Shown here: piece by piece, positions 46,868 through 56,084 of the stretch
How the letters are laid out: each line of letters opens with the position of its first letter
Numbering within the stretch: position 1 is the stretch's first letter
NCBI GenBank assembly: GCA_947627045.1
Contig: CANQUM010000003.1
Span: forward strand, 50,337-114,336
DNA: 64,000 nt
DNA from: an uncultured Clostridia bacterium
Lineage (GTDB): Bacteria; Bacillota; Clostridia; Oscillospirales; Ruminococcaceae
Reading direction: 5' to 3'
The notes under the pieces: model-generated
What the model saw: only the letters and a program-made list of their open reading frames with translations
What the model was told of the DNA's origin: nothing
Databases searched by the model: none
Program-made: the position numbers and the translations under genes

Positions 46868-47526
46868 TGTAAATTTTCCAATTCCTTTCCTAGATTTTTC
46901 AACTCCGCATTCAACTGCACCTGCTTATTCAACTGTTTTTCCTTGCGAATCCTCTTTTGCAAAACAGCAATCTGTTTCTGCAACTCCTGTCTCTTATTAT
47001 CCCGTTCAACCGATTCTTTCAAAGATTCCTGTCTTTCCATCTGCAGCGCATCTCCGGCAATCTGTCTCACAAAGTTCTCATATACCTTATCGACATTCAA
47101 ACCATCCACCTTCAGCGGAAGTTCAGATTCCTCCATCCATTCCGTATGATAGTAATTTCCTACCTTAAAGGCATTGTTTCCGGAAGTTGATGCTTCTTTA
47201 TACGCTGTCCACGCTTGATACTTGCCTTCGTATTCCAACAGAAATACGATATAATATGGAATCTCTTTGTCGATCTGTCGAAGTACTGATTCATCAAACT
47301 TCTGCTCATTTAGCTTAACCTCAAAGAATTCAATCTCCGTTACTGTCTCTCCTGCGGCCAAGTTCATTGTTGTAGCGGCAATCTTATTTCTCCAATAGAT
47401 CACCTTAACCTGATCTATGAACAGGCGTTTTAACGCAGGTGGCACAGTAAGATTTTCATAAAACTTCTGTTTCGGTATTCGCCGATTGAACTCTGTTCTT
47501 TTCGGTAAACCAATCAATCTCAGCAC
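46864..47526 (-). CDS. DUF4391 domain protein
   Basis: The 220 residues match DUF4391: an N-terminal basic IPKQKFYENLTVPPALKRLF, then VIYWRNKIAATTMNLAAGET, EIEFFEVKL, QIDKEIPYYIVFLLEY, a DG-rich segment and a C-terminal coiled coil (about 150-215). DUF4391 proteins are usually encoded with a large helicase and type III-like methyltransferase and restriction genes; the biochemical role is not established. The start is GTG at 47526, overlapping the helicase stop region, with a weak ATGAGG-like site. Confidence 0.85.
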   Translation of the reverse strand: MLRLIGLPKRTEFNRRIPKQKFYENLTVPPALKRLFIDQVKVIYWRNKIAATTMNLAAGETVTEIEFFEVKLNEQKFDESVLRQIDKEIPYYIVFLLEYEGKYQAWTAYKEASTSGNNAFKVGNYYHTEWMEESELPLKVDGLNVDKVYENFVRQIAGDALQMERQESLKESVERDNKRQELQKQIAVLQKRIRKEKQLNKQVQLNAELKNLGKELENLQ

Positions 47527-47527
47527 C

Positions 47528-50500
47528 TCATTTCACAACCAGGAAGCAGATCAGCTCGAAATCATCCAGTCCATTGACTTCTGACATTAATGCAGAAGTT
47601 CCCCCTGCAGAGAATAGACTGTCTATATCACTCTCTTCCTTTACATCAATGATGGAATTGATAGCATCCGAAAGAAGCTGTGACACTTCTTCCATGTCAC
47701 GTCCATCATCTGTTTCTTTATTAAACTTCTCACAAAGCTCCAGTACCGGCTCTGATTTATCACGGCAGAGCAACCGAACTGTATCAAGAAGCTTCTTCGG
47801 ATTCAGATAGTCACAGACTACCTCTCCATCGATTCCGATATAAACCATGTAGAACGGATGAATCCGGTTCTGGTTATCGATATTTACATTGTTATTGATA
47901 TTCCGGAGGACAAAAATCACGCCTTCCGGATTTTCTTCCGTAGCAGGTACCACTGCATGAAGGCCTTTCGGCTTCTTTGCCAAATCCTCATGCGTCTTTA
48001 TGTATTCCAACAAATCCAGGCGGAATTCATTCAATCCCAGATCCATGATAGATATACCGGTAGACATATCCTCGATATCCACCACTTCATCCTTCAGCCG
48101 CTTCAGCTGCTGCTTTCTGTATTCCAGGTCGCCCTTCTCTTCCGGATTAATCAAGTCATCATCACCGGTAGAAGTCATGACAGATATCTTCATTCTTGTC
48201 TCAACACGAGACTTCAAGTTGATATAGTCATCCAGCGTCATATCCGGCCAGAAGTTCACCAACTGTATATACTTGTTCCTGCTGCCAATACGGTCAATAC
48301 GACCAAACCTTTGAATGATACGAACCGGATTCCAGTGGATATCATAGTTCACCAGATAATCGCAGTCCTGCAAATTTTGACCTTCAGAAATACAGTCAGT
48401 AGCTATAAGGACATCAATTTCCTTTGTGCTTCCCGGCATAAGAACGTCTCTGCTTTTGGATATCGGGGAGAAGCAGGTAAGCACATTATTCAGCGTCGCC
48501 TTCAGTCCTTTTATAGTTGTTCTGCCATCGATTGTTCCGGTAATGACCGCTGTGTTCAAACCATAATGAGTATTCATGTAACCGGCCACCTGATCATAAA
48601 GGTACTCAGCTGTATCAGAGAACGCTGAGAAGATCAGCACCTTCTTATTTCCTTCATTGATAGGGTTAGCCATCTTTTCATCCAAAAGTTTGAAAAGTGT
48701 CTGCAACTTTAGGTCATGTTCCGGCGTAATATCCGCAACCATAAGATTAAGAAGTTCCAACGTATCAGCATCTTGCTGAAGTTCTGTGAGCCAGGTTTTG
48801 TAATCCATATCAGCAAGATCAATCTTTACTTTCTTGCCCACTGCGAAAAAATCTGTGTTGCCGTCTTCCATGTCGAAATCATTATCATTGGCTTCGTACA
48901 TATCCAGATCCGCTTTGCCATACTGTTCAAACTGAGTAATGGCATCAATCGTACCCCGGATAAGATCACGTATTCTTTCAAGTGTCAGATTGAAGGAATA
49001 TACGGAGCTTTCCAATCGTTTCAAAAGATTGATGCTCATCAAACGCCGGATACCTTGCTCACGACCTCTCTGAGTCAGGTTATTGCCCTTGTTGTGAGTC
49101 AAGTCCACATACTTCGACATCTTACTTGGAAAGATATAGTTTGATGGCGTATAGATGCACAAGGTTAGCTGCATCAACTGTTCATAAATCTCGTTATAAT
49201 TGATGGCATTATTGAGATCCGTAAGGCTCGGTCTCTCCGATATTGGCTTAAGCCTCTCCGGGAACTTCCCAATCTTCTCTGTGTTGTAGTACTTCTCAAT
49301 ATGTCTTCTGGAGCGCGCGATCGTTACGCTATCCAAGACTTCAAAGAAATCAAAATCCAGTGTCCGTAACAGAGCATCCGTCGTTCTTGCTTCCGGCTCC
49401 AATTTGCTCCAAGCATTAAAAGCCTTCTGAGCCTGACGAAATATTTCTTCAATCGGCTTCTTCGTATCCAGCTGCTCATTGATGAATTCAGAATTTCCCT
49501 CGTAGGCAAGCGCTAGCTGATTCTTAAGATCTGTAAATCTATTGTTTACTGGTGTTGCAGAAAGCATCAGTACCTTTGTTTTAACACCGGCACGAATAAC
49601 CTTATCCATCAACTTCACATATCGGTTCTCATGTGTATTTGCGTGCGTTCCGGCACCATTGCGAAAGTTATGTGATTCATCGATTACGACCAAGTCATAG
49701 TTACCCCAATTTAGACGATCCAGATCAAGTCCATTAGAAACACCGCCGTTTCGCGACAAATCCGTATGGAACAGAACATCATAATTCAACCGATCAGAAG
49801 CAATCGGATTATTGACATAGTTGTCCTTGTACGTATTCCAGTTTCCAGAAAGCTTTTTCGGGCAGAGTACAAGGACCGTCTTGTTTCTGTTTTCGTAATA
49901 TTTAATAACCGCCAAAGCCGTAAATGTCTTTCCCAAACCTACGCTGTCTGCCAATATGCAGCCATTATACTTTTCCAGTTTATTGATAATCGCAAGCACC
50001 GCATCCCGCTGAAAGTCATACAACATATCCCAGATCTTACTCTGCTTAAAGCCTGTTGCTTCATTCGGCAAGACATCCTCAGAAATATCATCCAGAAACT
50101 CACTGAAGACGTTATACAGTGTCATAAAATAAATAAACTCCGGAGAATTTTCATTATACGCCGTGCTGATATTGGAGATGATCATCTCCGTTACATCCTG
50201 CATTTTATCTTTATCATTCCACAGCGTATCAAACAACTGCATATACTGCGTGGCAAACGGAGCCTCCATGCTGTTCACCATGTTGTAGCTGTTATTCCCT
50301 CTTTCACAACCGATATCAACTGTCGTGAACCCGTTGATTGGCAAATATGCGGTCTGTTCTATACCTGAATCCACAGTCATAAAGCCACTCATATTCTCGC
50401 CGGTAACATTAGATTTAAACTTTGCTTTTTCCCGAATCCACTCAGCGCACTCTCTGGCAACCGCTTTCTGTGTCATCTCATTCCGCAACTTGATTTCAAA

Positions 50501-50761
50501 TTCAGTACCATACAGACTATTTTCACGGCTTAGCCGTGGAATATAGAACTCACGTTTTTGTTTTTCTGCCTTTTCTTTGATAAATGTTGGAGAAGTAAAG
50601 ATAAATCGAAATTCATCCACCTTCTCCAACTGACTTTTTAATTCCTTATATGCATACATAGAGAAACAAGCCGCCGCAACAGAAACCTTGCTTTTAGGCT
50701 GTATCTTCTTTTTCAGATCATCCCGAACTACTTTGGTGATATTATCAAAGATTTCCACCAA
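47528..50761 (-). CDS. SNF2-type helicase with N-terminal PLD-like domain
   Basis: The 1,077-residue protein begins with a phospholipase-D-like region (about 1-200: KVSVAAACFSMYAYKELKSQ, then FRFIFTSPTFIKEKAEKQ), with no complete HKD motif visible. A superfamily 2 helicase follows: Walker A LADSVGLGKTFTALAV near 273, VVIDESHNFRN near 359, LMLSATPVNNR, and a C-terminal lobe with VLIATDCISEGQNLQDCDYL, then IIQRFGRIDRIGS. PLD-helicase fusions are frequent in phage-defence loci. It is the first gene of the operon; TTG at 50761 follows GGAGG at good spacing, and GTG at the next codon is an alternative. Confidence 0.92.
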   Translation of the reverse strand: MVEIFDNITKVVRDDLKKKIQPKSKVSVAAACFSMYAYKELKSQLEKVDEFRFIFTSPTFIKEKAEKQKREFYIPRLSRENSLYGTEFEIKLRNEMTQKAVARECAEWIREKAKFKSNVTGENMSGFMTVDSGIEQTAYLPINGFTTVDIGCERGNNSYNMVNSMEAPFATQYMQLFDTLWNDKDKMQDVTEMIISNISTAYNENSPEFIYFMTLYNVFSEFLDDISEDVLPNEATGFKQSKIWDMLYDFQRDAVLAIINKLEKYNGCILADSVGLGKTFTALAVIKYYENRNKTVLVLCPKKLSGNWNTYKDNYVNNPIASDRLNYDVLFHTDLSRNGGVSNGLDLDRLNWGNYDLVVIDESHNFRNGAGTHANTHENRYVKLMDKVIRAGVKTKVLMLSATPVNNRFTDLKNQLALAYEGNSEFINEQLDTKKPIEEIFRQAQKAFNAWSKLEPEARTTDALLRTLDFDFFEVLDSVTIARSRRHIEKYYNTEKIGKFPERLKPISERPSLTDLNNAINYNEIYEQLMQLTLCIYTPSNYIFPSKMSKYVDLTHNKGNNLTQRGREQGIRRLMSINLLKRLESSVYSFNLTLERIRDLIRGTIDAITQFEQYGKADLDMYEANDNDFDMEDGNTDFFAVGKKVKIDLADMDYKTWLTELQQDADTLELLNLMVADITPEHDLKLQTLFKLLDEKMANPINEGNKKVLIFSAFSDTAEYLYDQVAGYMNTHYGLNTAVITGTIDGRTTIKGLKATLNNVLTCFSPISKSRDVLMPGSTKEIDVLIATDCISEGQNLQDCDYLVNYDIHWNPVRIIQRFGRIDRIGSRNKYIQLVNFWPDMTLDDYINLKSRVETRMKISVMTSTGDDDLINPEEKGDLEYRKQQLKRLKDEVVDIEDMSTGISIMDLGLNEFRLDLLEYIKTHEDLAKKPKGLHAVVPATEENPEGVIFVLRNINNNVNIDNQNRIHPFYMVYIGIDGEVVCDYLNPKKLLDTVRLLCRDKSEPVLELCEKFNKETDDGRDMEEVSQLLSDAINSIIDVKEESDIDSLFSAGGTSALMSEVNGLDDFELICFLVVK

Positions 50762-50816
50762 TATTGGCCTCCTTCTTCTGTTACTTCATTTTCATCCCAG
50801 TTACCTTTATATTTTC

Positions 50817-50825
50817 ATTATAACA
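50817..50825 (-). promoter_or_regulatory. Extended -10 promoter of the defence operon
   Basis: On the minus strand TGTTATAAT (TGn plus a perfect TATAAT; plus-strand 50817-50825) lies about 56 nt upstream of the PLD-helicase start. No good -35 is visible, which is typical of extended -10 promoters. No other promoter was seen between the seven intact genes downstream. Confidence 0.5.
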
Positions 50826-50872
50826 TATATGAAAAATAACGCCAGAAATGTTCTCGCTTACATTATCTCATC

Positions 50873-51040
50873 CTAAAATAATCCAATGGTCGGTTTATCA
50901 TCAGGATGTTTCAAAATGTCATTTACCACATTCTGATACATATTAAACTGACTGACGAATCCCGGCTCAAAATCACAGGCTTTTAATTCAATCACCGCAT
51001 AACAACGCAGTTTTAAATGATAAAATATTTCAAATAAATT
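50873..51040 (-). pseudogene. Fragment of a second YhcG (DUF1016) nuclease
   Basis: The minus strand reads FYHLKLRCYAVIELKACDFE, then GFVSQFNMYQNVVNDILKHP and DKPTIGLF before a TAG. This is the nuclease core of a YhcG protein (ELK catalytic part), lacking everything before and after. It is not a copy of the intact YhcG gene at 43-44 kb, since the residues differ. It lies directly upstream of the defence operon and shows that another defence locus was once here. Confidence 0.75.
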
Positions 51041-51239
51041 TGAAACAACCGTATTACGTATTATTTTATCATGCTGCTTTTATATTTTCAACATTGGTTT
51101 TTGACAAAGGCCTCTCTTTCTCCGGCGACATTAGAATAATCATCGTTTATAATATCGCCTTGCAGCGTATGCGAACATCTGTTAGAATGTATTTAGTCAT
51201 TTTAGAGCTGATAATTAAGCAGCAGAACGGAGTTATTTA

Positions 51240-51475
51240 ATGAAAAAAATGAAATATATACAGGAAAAGTAACGAATATGAGTTCCCAAATAAAGGCATT
51301 ATAAGAGAAAACGGCATTAAGATTACTGTAAAAAATACCCTGCCGGAACAGACGGTATCATACCGGCTTCAGAAAAAAAGAAATAATACGGACCAGGGAA
51401 AACTTATTTCCGTAATAGAAGATTCTTATCTTGAAACAGGCGAAGAATTTTGCAGACATTTCGGAAGCTGTGCTT
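51240..51475 (+). pseudogene. Frameshifted 5' fragment of an rlmD-like gene
   Basis: Read on the plus strand with two 1-nt gaps, the DNA encodes NEIYTGKVT, YEFPNKGIIRENGIKITVKN, TLPEQTVSYRLQKKRNNTDQ, GKLISVIEDSYLETGEEFCR and HFGSC. This parallels the N-terminus of the intact RlmD (53931-55286), which has the same segments with a few substitutions. Single bases are missing at codon 4 and near codon 13. It stops abruptly at the first iron-sulfur cysteines, where transposase sequence on the other strand begins. It is a diverged copy in inverted orientation to rlmD. Confidence 0.85.
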
Positions 51476-51852
51476 TGGCTTCCTTTCCTTTTTTGATTTT
51501 TTCGGTTTTGCCGCCTTTAATTTTGCACAGATTCTTTTGAATCCTCCGAACTCCGTTTATACCCGTTTCTTTCCACCAGTTCCTGATATACCAGTATCAG
51601 GTCTGTCCAATGGTGCCTTTTTAACCTGCGGCGTATTTTTCTGAGTTCTCCTTCTGTGTGGGCTCTGGGTGATGTTTTTGGCCTATGGCTGCGATCCTCT
51701 AAACTCATGGCGGTGCCATCATACCGTGCCAACCATTTATATACGGTTTTTCGGCTTACCCTGTAACGTATTGCTGTTTCAGTCACGGAATGATTCCGGG
51801 CATATTTAACCATACGTTGACGTTGATATTTCTGTTGTGTTATTATTGACAT
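51476..51852 (-). pseudogene. Broken transposase (helix-turn-helix N-terminal part)
   Basis: From ATG at 51852 (GGGGAG upstream) the frame encodes MSIITQQKYQRQRMVKYARN, then HSVTETAIRYRVSRKTVYKW (helix-turn-helix) and MSLEDRSHRPKTSPRAHTEG, as in IS481-like transposases. A frameshift near 51555 sends it to an early stop at 51517; the other frame continues QKNLCKIKGGKTEKIKKGKE to about 51476. The catalytic DDE domain is missing. A CAAGGATTC/GAATCCTTG inverted repeat (51854-51862, 51914-51922) flanks its translation start region. The 114-nt gap to the next gene holds nothing else I can support. Confidence 0.75.
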
Positions 51853-52006
51853 GCAAGGATTCTCCCCTTTCTGATAATTGTTTCTTGTCAATTACAATAT
51901 ATCATACAAAGGTGAATCCTTGTATTTTATTTTCTATGTTACCTATCTATTGTATCCCAACATAAAATCCAAGGTGGCATTTAATTATCCATCTCTGATA
52001 AATTTT

Positions 52007-52870
52007 TTATTTATCTTTGGAATCTTCAATCAATTTTGTTACAACACTGTTTAATTCAGTTGCATTTTTCGAAGTTATAACAGGCTTACCCGTATTACTT
52101 TCAATTTCTTTTCGTGCATTGCCGGCAATTTGTCCGCCTTGCTTTGCTATTTTCTTGTTTTCTGACAAACCATTCGGATTGTGAGCCTTTGAAAGTTCAG
52201 TTGTCGTCGCTTCTGCAAGCATATTCAAAACGAGTTCCAATGTTGACATATTATCACGAAGATTTTCTTTTTTCAAGCCTTTCAGATTTTTGTACTGCCT
52301 TGTTGACATTCCCGACCACGCTTTTGTTATTTCATCGGTTAGAATTGCATATTCGATGCCTTCTTTGACACCACGGTTCTTCCACTCATCAGTCAGTTCC
52401 TTGCGAACCTGAATAGCCTGCAACCGCTGATTTATCCACTCTCGTGAGTATCCCTTTTTCAAATATGTAGTAAGCGCGCGGTCAATTATAAGCTCAGGAT
52501 CAATCGTTTCTTCGATTCTCTCTCTGCCAACCTGCGCAAGCCACATCTTGAACGGCTCGGCTTTCTTTGACGGAATAGACTGTATAATTCTTAAAAGCTG
52601 TTCGGTCGTCGCAACATCGGTAAGGTAGCGTTTTCCGTCCTTTGGCGATTTCAATTTCAGTTGGTTACAATTTGTAACCAACTGGCTACCTTCGTCTTTT
52701 AGTCTCTTTTTTAAAACTTTCCAATAATCACGGGCACCGTCAAAACTATTTTGTTCTGTTAATATTCTAACTACATCTATAATTGAAAAATACCATTCTT
52801 CTTCCTCTTCATTCCATGCAGTGCGAATCGGCTGATCTTCATAAATTTCTATTTTTTCATCTTTTGACAT
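52007..52870 (-). CDS. Bro-N family antirepressor-like protein
   Basis: The 287 residues begin MSKDEKIEIYEDQPIRTAWN. The N-terminal 110 residues (EEWYFSIIDVVRILTEQ, DYWKVLKKRLKDEGSQ, KRYLTDVATTEQLLRIIQSI) match the BRO/Bro-N DNA-binding domain of phage antirepressors. The middle is helical and basic and the C-terminus has KKIAKQGGQIAGNARKEIES. ATG follows GGAGGTG. It is the only intact gene among the remnants of 50.8-53.9 kb and is likely of phage or mobile-island origin. Confidence 0.82.
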   Translation of the reverse strand: MSKDEKIEIYEDQPIRTAWNEEEEEWYFSIIDVVRILTEQNSFDGARDYWKVLKKRLKDEGSQLVTNCNQLKLKSPKDGKRYLTDVATTEQLLRIIQSIPSKKAEPFKMWLAQVGRERIEETIDPELIIDRALTTYLKKGYSREWINQRLQAIQVRKELTDEWKNRGVKEGIEYAILTDEITKAWSGMSTRQYKNLKGLKKENLRDNMSTLELVLNMLAEATTTELSKAHNPNGLSENKKIAKQGGQIAGNARKEIESNTGKPVITSKNATELNSVVTKLIEDSKDK

Positions 52871-52934
52871 GGTACACCTCCAAAACTTGCATTCTATAAA
52901 AGTAAAAATAACGCTTTCATTTGCTTTTAACTTT

Positions 52935-53930
52935 TTAATAAAGAATCCTTGAATTTAATATTTTTGTTAGGGCTGCCAATATATTGTCCACATCATCAAT
53001 CGTATTATTCTTTCCCAATGAAATTCTGATTGTTCCATTTGCATATGAAGGATCAAGGTTTATTGCTTTTAATACATGAGAAATCCGTGTGTTCGTATTA
53101 TCACAAGCAGCCCCAGTGGAAACACATATTCCCATTAAATCAAGTCTGTGAAAAAGTGCTTCTCCATCTTCGCCTTTAAAAGAAAGACTTATATTTCCTG
53201 GCATATGATTACATCCGTTTCGTTGATAATCAACATTTATACGGTTTAGTCCATCTATAAAATAATTTTCGAGAGTAATAATATGTTTTTGATTCTGCTC
53301 AACGCTATCTATATTTATTTTAAGAGCTGTTGCCATTCCAACTATTGATGCAATATTTTCAGTTCCAGCTCTCATCCCAAACTCTTGTGAACCGCCATCA
53401 GCGTAAGGAGACAGTTTCACACCTCTCTTTATATACAGGAATCCAATACCTTTAGGACCATTGAATTTATGAGCAGATGCTGATAGCAAATCAACACCAA
53501 TCTTTTTAACATCAATCTTTGTGTGGCCTACTACTTGAACAGCATCGGTATGAAATAGTGCATTATGTGAATGAGCTATCTCACACAATTCTTGAATTGG
53601 TTGAATTGTCCCAAGTTCATTGTTTACATACATAACCGATACCAAAATAGTTTTGCCTGTGATAGAGGACTTAAGGGTATCAGGTGTAATTATGCCGTTT
53701 TTGTTAGGCCAAATGTATGCCACCGGGTATCCAAGCCGTTCAATAGCTTCGCATGAACGAAGTACAGCGTGGTGTTCAAATGCTGAAGTAATAATAGCGT
53801 TTCGGTCATTATTTGAAAATGCGATGCCTTTTATAGCCCAGTTATCGCTCTCTGTACCGCCAGAAGTGAAAAATATTTCATCTGGATCTGCATTGATGCA
53901 GGCAGCAATCTTTTCTCGATCATCAGGCTT
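52935..53930 (-). pseudogene. Cysteine desulfurase lacking its N-terminus
   Basis: The reading frame, in phase with rlmD and directly after its stop codon, encodes REKIAACINADPDEIFFTSG, GTESDNWAIKG and AFEHHAVLRSCEAIERLGYP. The PLP site SASAHKFNGPKGIGFLY follows, then EFGMRAGTENIASIVG and the catalytic-loop region CVSTGAACDN. The first about 60 residues of the family are absent. The only possible in-frame starts near it are internal, such as the GTG at 53723. The protein family is IscS/NifS/DndA-like. The truncation point coincides with the rlmD end, so it marks a recombination junction. A DndA-type origin is possible because such genes occur in defence islands, but is not shown. Confidence 0.85.
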
Positions 53931-55286
53931 TCATTGGGACAGCAGAGCGACTGTCTCCACATGCCCCGTCCACGGAAACATATCCACCACGCTAACCCTT
54001 TCCGCCTTATACCCTGCCTCCTTCATTACTGCAAGGTCACGCACAAGGCTGGTCGGCTTGCATGATATATACACAATATTCTCTACCCCATAATCAAGTA
54101 TCCGCGCAAGCGCCTTAGGATGTACCCCTTCCCTTGGCGGGTCAAGTATTATGACCTCAGGTTTGGTTTCGATTTCATCTAACACCTTAATCACATCGCC
54201 TGCTATAAAACTACAGTTGCCGAGGCCGTTTGCGGCAGCGTTTATACGCGCCGCCTCCACCGCTTCTTCTACAATCTCGACGCCGATTACCTGCTTTGCC
54301 ACAGGGGCAAGAAGCTGCGCGATTGTCCCCGTACCGGAATACAGGTCATATACAACTTTTCCGTCTGTTGCGCCCTCTATGTAATCCCGCACTACCTGAT
54401 ACAGAACTTCTGCGCCGGATGAATTGGTCTGAAAAAATGAAAATGGCGATATTCTGAAATCCAGTCCGAGAATTTTTTCAGTTATATAGTCCTTTCCATA
54501 TAAAATGTCAGTATGCTCATCCTTCACTACATCCGCAACGCTGTCGTTAAACGTATGGAGCACGCCTGCTATATTCCCATCCAGTTTAAGCCGGCGCAGT
54601 TCTGCTATAAGAGGGGAAAAGTCATGTTCATGCTGGCTCGAAGTCACTATATCAACCAGAATTTCACCATTCGTTTTGCATCTTCTTAAAAGAAGGTGCC
54701 TTAAATAACCTTTATGGGTAAGCTTGTGATAATATGTGAGATTTTCTTTTAGGCAGTATTTAATTACGCAATCAACGATTTTTCCAAAATCACCGGGCGC
54801 AATCATGCAGCATGAAGCATCTAAGACATCATAAAAACTTCCGCGTTTATGCAGTCCGAGCACCATCTGACCGTCTTTACATTCATCTCCAAAGCTGTAC
54901 TCCATTTTGTTACGGTACCCATAACGTTCAGGACTTTCTTTGGCGCCGTCAAATATATATCCGTCATACACCGTATCTATCAAATCCGTAACAAGCTTTT
55001 TCTTTAATTCAAGCTGGTTTTCATACGGCATCTTCTGATACAGGCAGCTTCCGCAGTCCCCAAAATTTCTGCAAAACTGCTCTTTTGTTTCAAGATAAGA
55101 ATTTTCTATTACGGAAACAAGCTTTCCCTGACCACTGTTGTTTCTTTTCTTCTGAAGCCTGTATGATACTGTCTGTCCGGGAATGGCATTTTTTACGGTA
55201 ATCTTAATTCCTTCTTCTTTTATAATTCCTTTGTTAGGAAATTCATATCCGGTTACCTTTCCTGTATATATTTCATTTTTCTTCAT
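53931..55286 (-). CDS. rlmD: 23S rRNA (uracil-5-)-methyltransferase RlmD/RlmCD
   Basis: The 451 residues start with a TRAM domain (GKVTGYEFPNKGIIKEEGIK), an iron-sulfur cluster motif CRNFGDCGSC with a further Cys in KC/DASCC, and a SAM domain with VVYDLYSGTGTIAQLL, VEAARINAAANGLGN and ILDPPREGVHP. Catalytic Cys lies in VYISCKPTSLVRDL near 415. Full length and intact. It methylates uracil in 23S rRNA. Its stop codon is immediately followed in frame by the truncated cysteine desulfurase. The rum/rlmD gene is a documented integration hot spot for ICEs in streptococci. Confidence 0.95.
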   Translation of the reverse strand: MKKNEIYTGKVTGYEFPNKGIIKEEGIKITVKNAIPGQTVSYRLQKKRNNSGQGKLVSVIENSYLETKEQFCRNFGDCGSCLYQKMPYENQLELKKKLVTDLIDTVYDGYIFDGAKESPERYGYRNKMEYSFGDECKDGQMVLGLHKRGSFYDVLDASCCMIAPGDFGKIVDCVIKYCLKENLTYYHKLTHKGYLRHLLLRRCKTNGEILVDIVTSSQHEHDFSPLIAELRRLKLDGNIAGVLHTFNDSVADVVKDEHTDILYGKDYITEKILGLDFRISPFSFFQTNSSGAEVLYQVVRDYIEGATDGKVVYDLYSGTGTIAQLLAPVAKQVIGVEIVEEAVEAARINAAANGLGNCSFIAGDVIKVLDEIETKPEVIILDPPREGVHPKALARILDYGVENIVYISCKPTSLVRDLAVMKEAGYKAERVSVVDMFPWTGHVETVALLSQ

Positions 55287-55393
55287 TACAATTATAATCT
55301 CCGTTTCCTTTTAAGCCTGACTGAAAATGGCTGTATATATTTTAACGTATATTATCAGATAAGTAAATCACAAACCTCCCGCCCTTATTTTTC

Positions 55394-55422
55394 TTTACTT
55401 TTTTTTAATTTTATCTTATAAT
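55394..55422 (+). promoter_or_regulatory. Promoter of the DUF1836-esterase operon
   Basis: TTTACT at 55394-55399 and a perfect TATAAT at 55417-55422 with a 17-bp spacer give a good sigma-A promoter about 48 nt upstream of the chosen DUF1836 start. The divergent rlmD begins at 55286 in the same 183-nt gap. Confidence 0.6.
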
Positions 55423-55469
55423 ATATGTAACTGTTTACTTAAATTTGTTTGATGAAAAGAGGAATTAAT

Positions 55470-56084
55470 GTGTCTGATAAAACGGATAAAGACAATGACC
55501 TTCGTAAAGTACTGTCTTCACTTTCCAAATTAAATTATATCAATCCTGACGCCATTCCGGATATCCCTTTATATATGGACCAGGTTACTACTTTTATGGA
55601 AGAACAGCTTTCTTCTTACAAGCGGTTTGAAGATGATAAAACTCTCACTAAAACCATGATTAATAATTATGCAAAAAATAACCTTATACCGCCGCCTGAA
55701 AAGAAAAAATATAATAAAAAACATATGTTGCTTTTGATTTTTATTTATTACTTTAAAAACTTCCTTTCAATAAGCGATATACAGGATATTTTCAAACCTG
55801 TATCCGAACGTTTTTTTGATAATGATTCAGACATAGACCTTGAATATATATACAAATACATTTTCGATTTGGAGTTTGACGGCATGGAAATACTTATGAG
55901 GGACGTTTCCAAAAAATACAACCTTGCCAGGGAAGCTTTTCCGAAAATGCAAAACGACGAAGACAACGATATACTGTCTACGTTTGCGTTTATATGTATG
56001 CTTGGATTCGACGTATATGTAAAGAAACTTATGATAGAAACTTTAATTGATTCAAAACGTGAAAATAAGGAGGATAAACAATGA
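55470..56084 (+). CDS. DUF1836 family regulator-like protein
   Basis: The chosen start is GTG at 55470 behind AAGAGGA (MSDKTDKDNDLRKVLSSLSK, 204 residues); an ATG six codons upstream (55452) lacks a good site. Residues about 45-110 (YMDQVTTFMEEQLSSYKRFE, TKTMINNYAKNNLIPPPEKK) match DUF1836, with the MerR-like pattern of a helix-turn-helix followed by NNY-KNNLI-PP. DUF1836 proteins are common single-domain regulators in Lachnospiraceae. The stop overlaps the esterase ATG (ATGA), so it is co-expressed with that gene and may regulate it. Confidence 0.8.
   Translation: MSDKTDKDNDLRKVLSSLSKLNYINPDAIPDIPLYMDQVTTFMEEQLSSYKRFEDDKTLTKTMINNYAKNNLIPPPEKKKYNKKHMLLLIFIYYFKNFLSISDIQDIFKPVSERFFDNDSDIDLEYIYKYIFDLEFDGMEILMRDVSKKYNLAREAFPKMQNDEDNDILSTFAFICMLGFDVYVKKLMIETLIDSKRENKEDKQ

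Noticed and set aside
51040..51240. Plus-strand frame of 66 codons between the YhcG remnant and the rlmD-like fragment
   Set aside because: No ribosome-binding site, no motif, and it lies between two pseudogene fragments; probably chance.
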